From positions 186,001 to 250,000 of the forward strand of contig JBBPTG010000014.1 of the NCBI GenBank assembly GCA_038093975.1: 64,000 bases of DNA, given 5' to 3'. Shown piece by piece: positions 22,778-32,474 of this stretch. The stretch's first letter is position 1. Each line of letters starts with the position of its first letter. This stretch comes from Chalciporus piperatus (Eukaryota; Basidiomycota; Agaricomycetes; Boletales; Boletaceae). Below the pieces are notes generated by a model. The model did no database searches. It was not told where the DNA came from and saw nothing but the letters and a program-made list of their open reading frames with translations. Position numbers and translations under genes: made by a program.

Positions 22778-25605
22778 TTAAACAAACACAGTCTTCCCCA
22801 TGTCCCCCACCTCAATCCAAGCTCCTCCTTCATCCCCCCCATAATAGTCCACAACCAGCCCTCCAATGAGGGACTTCTCAGGACCAGCATACTTGGTGAT
22901 GTATGCCTTGCTGGTGAAAATCACCATACCTCTCTTGCATCTACTCAACATCACATTCATTCTCCTCTTATCAGACAAAAATCCAAGGTCCCTGGATCTA
23001 ACCAGAGAGATGATGATGTAGTCCTCCTCATTACCTATAGGATTATCAGTGTTCAGCTAAACTCATGATGATCATAATTAAACTCACCTTGGAAGGAATC
23101 TACATTGAAACATTTATCCCCCCATTCCAACTCAGCAGCCTTAAGCTCTGTTTCAATAAGGGATCTCTGAGCATCATAGGGAGTGAGGATTCTAAACTTC
23201 TTCCCCTGAGCCTGGAAAATAGAGGCAAGCCTGACAATAGCTTTACACTCCTCTAAGTTCTAAGATAGATGTTAGAAACCAACTTATAGTAGAAACTTGC
23301 AGATATAGTACACACCTTCCAACTGGTGCCATGAGACACCTGCTGACCTGGCACATTGACAAAGTGGCAGAGTAGAGAGTCCATTTTTGCAAGAGGATGA
23401 TCTTCACTGGACTTGAGAAGGGGTTCTGAACCCTCAGTAGGATACACAGTCTGGGCAATGAAGTCACCAATCTGTGGTGGCATTCGATCTAATACCAGGT
23501 CACTCAATGATGACCATGAAAAAATGATGCTTACATTGAGTATCAAGAAAGATAACAGGGCTTTTACCAGAGGTAGGATCTCTTGCAGTCAGATGGTCAA
23601 CTTCAAAGACACTTTGAAGATCCTGAATATCATCTTGACCATGAGGTGGCACTAATAATTGTTTAGAATAAAACCTGAAGATAAAAAAATGACTTACACT
23701 GCATGTTGTCACCAATGAAGATGGCTTTTCTGAGAGTGGTGAAGTTAGAGAAGAGAGGAATATAATCCCCAATCTCTATCTGAGAGGCTTCATCAATGAC
23801 AACAGTATTAAAACTCTTGAAAGCACCCAGCCTCCTAAGCAAGTCCTTAGAAAGCATATTGAGAGTGCAGAGCACTACTGGGCAACCATTCAGCTCAGAA
23901 AGCCTTCCACCCTGTCCAACAAATTCACCACTGGTGATGATATTAGTTCTGATGCTGGTATACAGATGCTCATGCCTAGGGGAGATTAAACCATGATACT
24001 GGCAAAGATATTGACACAGTTTACTCACCAAAAGGCATAGAAATCATCAGAAACCAAGAGTTTCCAGTAGTTTAGCCCAAAGTCAGCCAACTTTTCTGCA
24101 ATGTTCTTCACTGCAATGTTAGACTGAGCTATGAGCCAAATACCAGACCTTCCTGCTGAGACAGCAGTCTTGACAAAGGAGGCAATGACTGTAGTTTTGC
24201 CTGTTCCAGGAGGACCCTGAATGATGGTGGTTCTAGAGGCATCGGATTGATTAAGCATATGCCTAATGGCTTTCCTCTGAGAGGGATTCAAAGGTCGGGG
24301 AATATGATCAGGATTAAACTTGATGGGGGATGGAGAGGACTGAGACCACTCAGCTGGCCACATAAAATCATCCCCAGGGTTGAGATAGATCTTATGGATC
24401 CATGGGCTGAAGTCAGGCCCATCAGTGCACACTATTCCTTGAAGCACCATGAGAATAATCTGGGCCCTCTTCACCTCAGCAGCTGTGGGGTCCTCCCTGC
24501 CCATAAGGGTGATGGTGGAGATAAGTTTTCCAGTCAAAGACCCTTCAGTTGCTAGCTGAGCACTCTTGCTCTCCACAGAAGCAATGTGGGCAGGGATGGT
24601 GAAAGAACCAACTCCATCATGGGCAGAGACATGGAGTTGGGCTTGCTATACAGACCTCAGTCTCCCTCAAGCTAAACAAGGTAAAAAAAGTTACTTACCT
24701 GGTTTCTACCTTTGCGTATCTTATTCTGGAATCGATCAGGCTGAGCACGAAGTTGCTTCTTGTCACCATCATCAACAGATGTGGCATAAGATTTTGTAAC
24801 CTCAGTAGGCTTCAGCTGGTCTCTCTGAAATGAGTCCACAGAGCTCTTAGCCAAGAAGCGAAGGATCTAATAGTACAAGGGTCAGCCTGGATGAAGCGAT
24901 CAAAAGAAAATAGAGTACTGTATCATTAAGTTTGATGGTATCAATGGGAGGAACCTTGGAAAGTGGTTCCTCCATGAAGGCAAGCTGAGAGATGTGGTGC
25001 GCAACCCAGGCACGCTGGGCAAGTGGTGTGGTAGTTGATTTTTGGATAGCGTCGTCTGGAGTAGGACAGATGAAGTCGTTGAATGTGCGCGTGATGTTGT
25101 CGTTGAAAATGCCGCGGGGTCCTCCATTAGCGAGCGTGATTGTGGCTCGCGGCGCGCGAGTCGAAGTTGGACCCGCCGACTGAAGGTCGATCGCTTGCTT
25201 GATTCGGAGATCGTGGCTCTGCCACAGCGCAAGCGCGAGTGGTGCCATGTCAAAGCCATAGAGGAAGCCGCAGGAGCGACCTAGAACGTGATCGCGCAGG
25301 TAATCACGCCCTTCGGTCGCCGACGAGGCGTTGGGAGAGCTAGCGCGTCCGTTGTTCTTGTCCCCGATGAAGTCGATGAGGAGGATAGAGGTGGCATCGG
25401 AGATGGCGAGGATTTGGAGGTTCCCATTGGGCAAGAACGCGCCGGAAAGACCGAGAGCGCGTCCTTCGTTGCGCTCGACGAGGGTACGTAAATCAGAATA
25501 ATCGTTATTCAGGTCTGACATCCTGATGTAAACGATATCCAGTCTCCCATCGTCGTCGATGTTGACGAGATTCTGGTGGATTACGCGTGTAAAGCGAGAT
25601 GACAT
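22778..25605 (-). CDS. SF1 (UPF1-like) helicase with unidentified N-terminal domain
   Basis: Exons: complement(24919..25605, 24699..24866, 24029..24645, 23698..23975, 23535..23651, 23316..23488, 23088..23259, 22778..23034), 822 aa, all phases consistent. Motifs in order: PLNPSQRKAIRHML (Q), IIQGPPGTGKTTVIASF (Walker A, near residue 430), TVVIDEASQIEIGDYIPL (II), AIFIGDNMQLPPHG (III), DTQYRMPPQIGDFIA (IV), RILTPYDAQRSLIE, NVDSFQGNEEDYIIISLVRS (V), RRMNVMLSRCKRGMVIF (VI). All are intact, so the enzyme should bind and hydrolyse ATP. The N-terminal 230 residues (LNNDYSDLRTLVE, FLPNGNLQILAISDATSILL) faintly recall an RNase D-like fold, but I do not claim it. Base composition of the first exon is richer in GC than the rest. 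A decayed relative lies just upstream. Confidence 0.88.
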
Positions 25606-26079
25606 TCTGTGGGAGTTGATGCGGTTTGCGTCCAAGCTTAAAGATGAAGGAGGACACAAGTGAGAGGCTGGTGAGGTGTGGAGAGCAAGGTGGGTCCACG
25701 TTGTCCGTTGGCCACAAGTCCAGCCTCGAGTCCAGGCTTCGAATTCCAGCACCTTCCTTAGCCACAACCTCCGGCGCCTGTTTATTTCGGTATCCCGTCG
25801 ATTCTTCAAAGAATGATTCGCCGCCGCCTACCTCCTCGCCACTACGCAGAGCATGGGTTGCCTGCTCCCAACTCAAGACCGTCTCAGTGAAACGCAGGTA
25901 TTACGCATTCCGAGTCTCGCGCCATACTTCTTATTCAAATAATCTATTAAATTCGGCGCAGCTGATTGGCGCCAGCACGATATCATTGATATCTACGAGT
26001 CTACGGATCATGCGCAAAACGCCCCAGCGACAGGTCTGCACATCCGTCGATCCAGTTCTCGTCATCGAGAGACGCGGCC

Positions 26080-26660
26080 GGCTGACCAACGAGATTTCAC
26101 GATTTTCATTTTGGCCATCAGGGGGTACTGGAGAGAGATGTTAGTCGCGCAAGGGACGTGATAGAAGGCTAACGTCACATTGTCTGTCGTTCCCAATGAA
26201 AACAATCTTCGAAAGGGAGTAGAACCAATGTATGGCAGGCAGATTTGATCTGGCTGGCTTCACCCAAAATCACCACCTCAATTGGAATGGTGCGACCAGA
26301 CACGTCAATGCGGCAATTTGAGAGCATGCATAAGATGACTTTGGCGTCGAGTAATAGCCTGTTCACTTCCACGATCGACATGTTGAATTTGTCGCGCTTC
26401 GTACAAGGGTTCGTGCCTGCAATATATCAGAATGGAAATTCCAGCAGCGATAACAACGAACCAATCGAAAGGGAAATCCTTGAATAAAGGATTCTTAACT
26501 GATGGAACCCTTTTTTGACAAACTTCTCGGCGATGTGCTTATACGCCGATCGTCGTCAGAGGTCGACAGGATTTGGCGCACTGCTGCATCTTGCGAGGCG
26601 TTAAGAGTACGACCCGGAAAGCCTGGGTTTAGTTTGCTGATCCTTCGCTACTGGTCAGAC
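26080..26660 (-). pseudogene. Decayed SF1 helicase copy
   Basis: Minus-strand pieces line up in order with the intact helicase next to it. LNASQDAAVRQILSTSDDDR equals its Q-motif segment. KHIAEKFVKKGF equals KNIAEKLADFGL, but the Walker A block between these two is gone. HEPLYEARQ sits after a CAG acceptor at the same place as the intact gene's HEHLYTSIR exon start. IPIEVVILGEASQIKSA is motif II with the first Asp changed to Gly, and KIVFIGNDRQ plus PPDGQNEN is motif III, split by frame changes. Nothing after motif III is recognisable. Deleted Walker A, mutated motif II and missing motifs IV-VI make this a pseudogene. Confidence 0.75.
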
Positions 26661-26779
26661 AGGAGCCTCCGCGGGAAGCCAAATGCTTCCGAAGGATGAG
26701 CATGGGAGCATCATCGTCGTGGTTTGCACAGTTTTGAGAATGATATCTCTTCAAGAAGATTTGACAAAGGCAGGTTGTT

Positions 26780-27900
26780 CCTTTCCTAGGGTCGTGACAG
26801 AGGACCGTTAACACGTGCGCACTGCTCCATCAACATTGCGAGCTCGACCAGCCAAAACGTTCGTATTCCCTTTCCCTCAAATTCGATTGAATAACCCATT
26901 GATGCATTAGATCGTGACGTCACCAAAGGCTGAAGTTTACGACGAACCTGGTCTATGGAAGATCTGATGCGAGTAGGGAAATTGTTGCAGACCAAGCTAA
27001 TTGCGTCGTTCTTGGCGGTGGACTCCTCTATGATATCATTTTGAACGATGGTCGGTTCGAGGGCTTCCAAGCGCCCTTCATCCCTGGTGATGTTCGCCAA
27101 AGCAGCCAAGTGCTGCATACATATATACTAAGGTGACGACAGCTCGACATCAAGAACAGGTGCTTACCGCTCTGGTGAGGACCCTTGTATTGATCCTCGG
27201 AATCGACGAACATCGCGGTCGCATATGAGAAAGCGTTGCCGCTCGACAAGCAGTCCACGCTCTCAGCGCCACCTCTGAGACGGTATCAATTAACGAAGAC
27301 TCAAGGAAGACGAGCGGTCTCACGTTCTCCTTGTACAGAGTCATCTCACCGCCCAGTGCGTCCATCATGCCGTGCAGAATCACCTATGGTGGGTAGACAC
27401 CGAGTAACGTGTCCACTGCATTGTCAACGCGAAGCGTTAAGTCTGGATATAGTGCAGTAGCGATCTGGTCCATTTGAAATGGATATTTCCGAAAACCAGG
27501 GCTGAGAAGAAGGCCTTGAATTACGCTCGGCCTCTGGCGACTCTCCCTGGTGTCTTTTTTCTTTCGGAACAAGACCGTGCTCTGGAGGAAGGTCACGATG
27601 AGAACTCGGGAGAGCATAGCGAATGCGATAGAGGAGAGTTGGCATCGTTTGCCACAAGTGGCGGAACGAGTCGTGAGCGCAGTCCGTGGCAGTGTCCATC
27701 GTCCGTGAATAAATTCTGAGAAATGGTAAACGACTCGGACACTAGGTGGTTCATGAAGCAAGGAAGGCGTACGGGGTTATGTGTGAGCGCGTGGTCATTC
27801 TTGCAGGGACAAAGACTCTTAGACTCGGCCCAAATTTGTGGGATCAACGTCGAATCATGGGCGTATATTCAAGTAGGGAAGCGCTGGACTGCATCAGTTG
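26780..27900 (-). other. Unrecognised open stretches upstream of the helicase pseudogene
   Basis: Three minus-strand frames follow one another in the direction of the pseudogene: 27384..27761 (PFQMDQIATALYPDLTLRVD, ending GVYPP), 27150..27383 (ILHGMMDALGGEMTLYKENV, ALRAWTACRAATLSHMRPRC) and 26786..27118 (ALANITRDEGRLEALEPTIV, NDAISLVCNNFPTRIRSSID). Amino-acid composition looks protein-like and plausible introns exist between them. I cannot assign a family or a clean start. They may be the 5' part of the decayed helicase gene or a separate broken gene. 25606-26080 and 27900-28227 show nothing further. Confidence 0.35.
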
Positions 27901-28227
27901 ATGTCACCGAAAAAACCATGTTAGTGGTGTTTATATCTTACTTACATCGCCATACGGACCTGTATAAACCATGAAGGATGCTCTTTCGACGTGATTGTGA
28001 TTCACTGTGGTCGGTAAGGAGACTAGACAAATCAAATCCACAAAGAACAAGGCTGCGATTGTCGTAAACTTTAGGGAGTTGTTCCATCATCGAGAACGAA
28101 AATTCGATAAGAGATGTACTAACGGAGTGTGAGTACAGTGGGCTCTGTCGCTAATCGGAGGACTCCGAGTCCGATTTGGCTCGCGACTACACTCTTTTGA
28201 CTTGTCACATACTCTCATTCCCAGAAC

Positions 28228-28608
28228 ATGGCCACACCAGTCATTGTTGGCCTCGGTGCAGTCACAGCCGCACTTGTAGGCAGGCATCTCTTTCGCAGTG
28301 GTGTCCTTGGAAAGGGAGCTGCGGATCAATGGGTAAAGGGAGGTTTCAAAGCAAAGATGGATCGTAAAGAGGCAATTGCAATCCTCGGGTTAAAGTGCGT
28401 GCTTACCATTCATTCACTCCTTCCTTTGACTCATTTCTTCACATTATTTCATGCCTTCAGAGATGGACCGACTCTCCGCACGAAACTCAAGGATGCCCAC
28501 CGTCACATCATGCTTGCCAATCATCCTGACCGCGGCGGTTCACCTTACCTTGCAAGTAAAATAAACGAGGCAAAAGACATGCTTGACAAGAGCGACGGGA
28601 AACGGTGA
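28228..28608 (+). CDS. PAM18: Mitochondrial import motor J-protein PAM18/TIM14
   Basis: Stimulates mtHsp70 at the TIM23 channel in the inner membrane. Exons 28228..28394 and 28461..28608 (104 aa, normal for the family). One N-terminal membrane segment ([20 protein letters not shown]), then [20 protein letters not shown] and the J-domain core [20 protein letters not shown] with HPD at residues 77-79, then [13 protein letters not shown]. The intron has a GTGCGT donor and TTCAG acceptor. DNAJC19 is the animal counterpart. Confidence 0.94.
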   Translation: MATPVIVGLGAVTAALVGRHLFRSGVLGKGAADQWVKGGFKAKMDRKEAIAILGLKCVLTIHSLLPLTHFFTLFHAFRDGPTLRTKLKDAHRHIMLANHPDRGGSPYLASKINEAKDMLDKSDGKR

Positions 28609-28884
28609 CACTGCGGGCTTTTTCGGTCTATATCCTTCATTCCAGTGCGTAACCTGAAGTGCAGGCCCTGTCCACTTATTCATCCTCCAAAGTTTAGTCC
28701 TGTACATTACCACCCAGTATTACATTAGAATATTACTCGCTACTCTCACACGCGAGCCTCTTTGAACTCCCGAGTCCGGTCGGGCCCGTTTGAAGAGTTC
28801 CCTCTCTGACATGTGCTGACTAAGCTTGCATTATCCTTCGCAGATTCCGACCATCTTTTGATTGTCGACCAACACGTACACAAT

Positions 28885-29837
28885 ATGAGCTCAGCGGATT
28901 TCGCCCCTTCCCCCCTTGGAACGAAGGATCAGTAAGTTGCTTCTGTTGCCTCTTGCGATGTGTCTGATTGCCTGCGACCGTCTAGCTGGGATGACAGATA
29001 TGCGACGGAACTCACCAACTTCCGTGAAAGCAAGCTCGAAGGCGAAGTTTGGTGCATCTTGCGCGCGTTTTTCGGCTGCCTCGCCCACTAAGATCTCGGA
29101 TCTCCTAGGTTTGGCGAGGAACCCGAGGAGAAAATGGTCGAATGGGTCCAAGGTCACGTTCTCCCTGACGCCAGTCCCAACGTGCTGGACGTAGGAACCG
29201 GGAACGGCCATCTTCTCTTCGCCATGATCGAAGCTGGATACGACGGTTCACGACTCACCGGCATTGATTATAGCCAAGGCTCGGTGGATTTGTCGATCGC
29301 CATCGCCAAACAACGTGCCGAAGACGACGAGGACGAGGATCATGCCTACGAGAGCGTCGCTTTTGCTGTATGTGACTTCTTGGATTTCCAGTCGCCTATT
29401 CCGCCGCCCAAAGACGAGAGTACAAGCGACGGGACTTGGGACCTCATCTTGGACAAAGGCACATACGATGCCATTTCCCTCGTGGACAGGGATGAACAAG
29501 GGAATGAGCCACTCAAGAGATACGCTCCACGAGTGGAGAGGCTGCTCAAACCAGGAGGATATTTTCTGATCACTTGTGAGTGAGCCTTGTCTGGTCGTGT
29601 TGCCCCAACTCACGGACCACCCCAGCCTGCAACTTTACCGAGGACGAACTGAAAGCGAAGATTCCAATCGAGGGTCCCGAACTCGAATATAAGTGGGTGT
29701 CAATGTTGGCTCGATCGACCTTGTCTGACGTCAATCCAAGGGAAATCCTCTCATATAAAAAGTTTACTTTTGGGGGCAAAAGCGGCAGTTCGTATGCAAC
29801 CGTCGCGTTCCAGAAACGATCGGCGTCTTTCACTTGA
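28885..29837 (+). CDS. EFM4: eEF1A lysine methyltransferase EFM4 (METTL10 family)
   Basis: Protein lysine methyltransferase acting on translation elongation factor 1A. Exons 28885..28931, 28986..29051, 29109..29575, 29626..29837 (263 aa). Family opening PSPLGTKDHWDDRYATELTN, then EVWFGEEPEEKMVEWV, SAM motif I NVLDVGTGNGHLLFAMIEAG, GIDYSQGSVDL, WDLILDKGTYDAISL (motif IV with the KGTYDA mark), RLLKPGGYFLITSCNFTEDEL. A second methyltransferase lies at 746..2635, but the two belong to different families. Confidence 0.92.
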
Positions 29838-30311
29838 ATTCATATCCGGTCAGATATACACCACAGTGGCGGCTGAGTATTATACACAGCACGAGAAGTG
29901 CCGTTTCCTGAATGGTATTGGTGAGCTGCAATAAGGCCCTGAAGAAGAAATTATAATATGTCTGAGATATGAGGCACCGAGGTTATCCAGGCGCGTATGA
30001 GGGGAAAGGAACGACCGAGTGTCGCGTGTCAGTCTCATGATATATGATCGTGAAGACCTTCCACGATACGACGTCAGCAATCGCTAAGCGATCGCTCATT
30101 CGACTCCAAATTTGAGGAATTAGAGGAGTGTTCGAAGCCTGATTCTGAAATAGGGACTCCGTCTGGCATGATGGAATGTATGGCGTGGTGTGGAAAAAGT
30201 ACAATGATAGTATGACAGAAGGGGAATTGCGGTATACTGCAAACAAATAATAAGATCTGTCCAAGACGTTTACGGTTTCACCAGGTATAATCATGTCGTT
30301 CGTTACCATCA
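29838..30311. other. Convergent 3' flanks, EFM4 / coiled-coil gene
   Basis: 474 bp between facing stop codons. Short overlapping frames only; no motif or RNA gene seen. Presumably two 3' UTRs. Confidence 0.4.
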
Positions 30312-31972
30312 TCATCGCTGATAGATCATATCCACCGCGGACTCCAAGATGACCTTTGGTCGAAGTAACAGTCGCCGTTCGATATTCTCTTCTGATGGCG
30401 CCACGGGCTCCGCGGAAGTTTTGTGTGTGGAACATCGGAGACCCAATTCCGTCGTGCAGAGCACCGTACCCTTGGGCGCTCCATAGTCCTCGAACGCATC
30501 CGTCATTTCCTGGGCGTCGAATGATTGACCGCTATCCGCCCCAATGACCTCAAAGTTCGTCGACATGATTTCCTCTTTGGTGATCTGCGCGATCCTGCAA
30601 GCGGACATGGAGATACGCTTGACTGGTGCTTTAAACTGGTTGCGCAAGGCCGAGGCAAGGTTGGTTTTGGGATTCGTACTGCCACAAATGAGGAACAAGT
30701 CGAGTGACCAAAGGAAGATCGTTTCCGTCATTTTGTTGACAGGGTAATCGTCGAGCTCTGGGTGGAGTTCATGGATATGTTGGTGGGCTAGGGCTCTCCA
30801 TCGCGATGACGTGGGCTGTGGCTCTGACAAAAGACGGTCCATATGAGTTACGGAAGAGTGGAGCTTATCGGATGGATCCACTTACCAGACAGGAACATGT
30901 GGGAGTAGATCTGAGTCAGCGCGATATTCGCTTGGGACTGATAACCGATACAGAATGATGACAGAGCGCGGGATATGCAGTATGAGATGCAACCCTGTAA
31001 CGCAAGTTGCACGAGCATCGGATCTTGTGAATGGTCGCGGGAGGAAAGAATGCGGGTCAGGGCTGACCCCAATCTCGAGGACACCTTGTCTTGGGTCTCC
31101 GAAATCTTTGACTGAATGGGGCGCTGTTTTGCAAAGGTGCAGAGCTCGACGGCAGAGGCGGCGAACTGGTGGATTTCCGAGTTGAGGTCCTGAACAGCCT
31201 GAATGACCTGGGCACCCGACCAGAGATCGATCTTTGTGAGGAAAGGTTCCATGCTCTTCTCGTGGGCTCTCTCCTCCTCCGAGAGGGTGGACACGTTGTC
31301 GATGAGGACATCGCTACGGCGGCGTTGACTGGTTTGAGAGGCTGTCTCGACGTCCCTTTGCTCTGACCAGCCCGTGCTGAGATGAATTTGCTGGGAGAGG
31401 AGGGAGAGTGAGGAGTTGGATCTGTGGCGCACGATGTCGTGGCTACGCCGTCGATCGAGGGTGACCGAAGCAGCGCGGTCTCTAGAATGACGGTCGATCA
31501 AGAATTTGTCCCTCTCCTTCTTGAGCGCCTCGACCTCGACCTCTCGTGTTCTCAGTAGCTCCTTGGTCTCCTTGAGAGTTTTCTCGAGTAGCTTGCAACG
31601 TTCCTCCCATCTCGCTAGTTCGACTTGGGAGCGTTGGAGGTCTGACTTGGCTGTGTCATTTTCTCGTCGCATGGTGTAGAGAGTGCAAGCAGCAGCGGAA
31701 GCACCGATGCAACGGCAGGAACATGCACGGGGACAGTGGGCGCGCTCGGCAGCATGCAACTTCACGCGCAAGTTTGCACACTCCTTTTGCAGCCTGTCGA
31801 CGGGGTCAGGGACGGGGGAGAGGTCTCTGGGAGTGAGAGGGACGTCGTCGTTGTCAGAATCCGAGTCGTCGCTGCTGACAGCGCGGAAGGAGAAAGCGGG
31901 GCTGCGGAGAGTGAAGAACTCGACTGTCGTTTCGTACAAGTCTTTGAGATGCAGGTTAGCGACAGGGATCAT
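30312..31972 (-). CDS. Unknown coiled-coil protein
   Basis: Exons: complement(30886..31972, 30312..30823), 532 aa; the intron runs from GTAAGT to GTCAG. The ATG at 31972 is the first in frame. An acidic Ser/Asp patch (SSDDSDSDNDD) comes first, then a Cys cluster (CPRACSCRC), then a heptad-rich coiled coil (RENDTAKSDLQRSQVELARW, CKLLEKTLKETKELLRTREV, EVEALKKERDKFL). A globular helical part follows (LTKIDLWSGAQVIQAVQDLN, ALQGCISYCISRALSSFCIG) and continues across the splice (SSRWRALAHQHIHEL, EDYGAPKGTVLCTTELGLR). I do not recognise a family. It reads outward from a 500-bp region shared with the Hsp70-like gene. Confidence 0.75.
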
Positions 31973-32474
31973 GGCGGCAGGGACGGATAAAACCAAACAC
32001 CGTGCGCGATAATCACTGATTGGAACGATTATATTCCCTCCTCGTTAGCGAGTCTGGGGGGATATAAAGGCCCAGATAGTGACCAGACGGCACTGAAAAT
32101 AGAGGGGACCAGATCGAAGCAAGTGATCTCTGTTGCCCATTTCGAACTGCCTCGTTGCCTTGAACTTCTGCCTCGTTGCAGCCGCGTTCTCTCCGAATTA
32201 GTCGATCTTGGGTCAACCCCACCGTCCTGGTCACTTGATGGATCCAATCCTAAATCGCTCCTCATCTCGTCTTTTTTTGTCAGTCTCTCCTCCACAACTC
32301 GGCTGTCCAACGCTCTCGGTCCTGGGCAGAGCGTCACTGTCCACCGACACATCACATCGTCACCTCCGCACTCTTCGCGTGGACATAATTCGCTCTGATC
32401 GAAATATATGTATCTCTAACTCCCTGTCTCGTCCATATCTACCTGTACTTGCCATCTAGCCGCCCGTCATCCCT
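31973..32474. other. Divergent intergenic region, coiled-coil / HSPA12-like
   Basis: 502 bp between two outward-reading start codons. The part just before 32475 is a pyrimidine-rich leader. GATATAAAGG at about 32057 looks like a TATA box on the plus strand, but it lies over 400 bp from the plus-strand ATG, so its use is uncertain. Confidence 0.35.
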
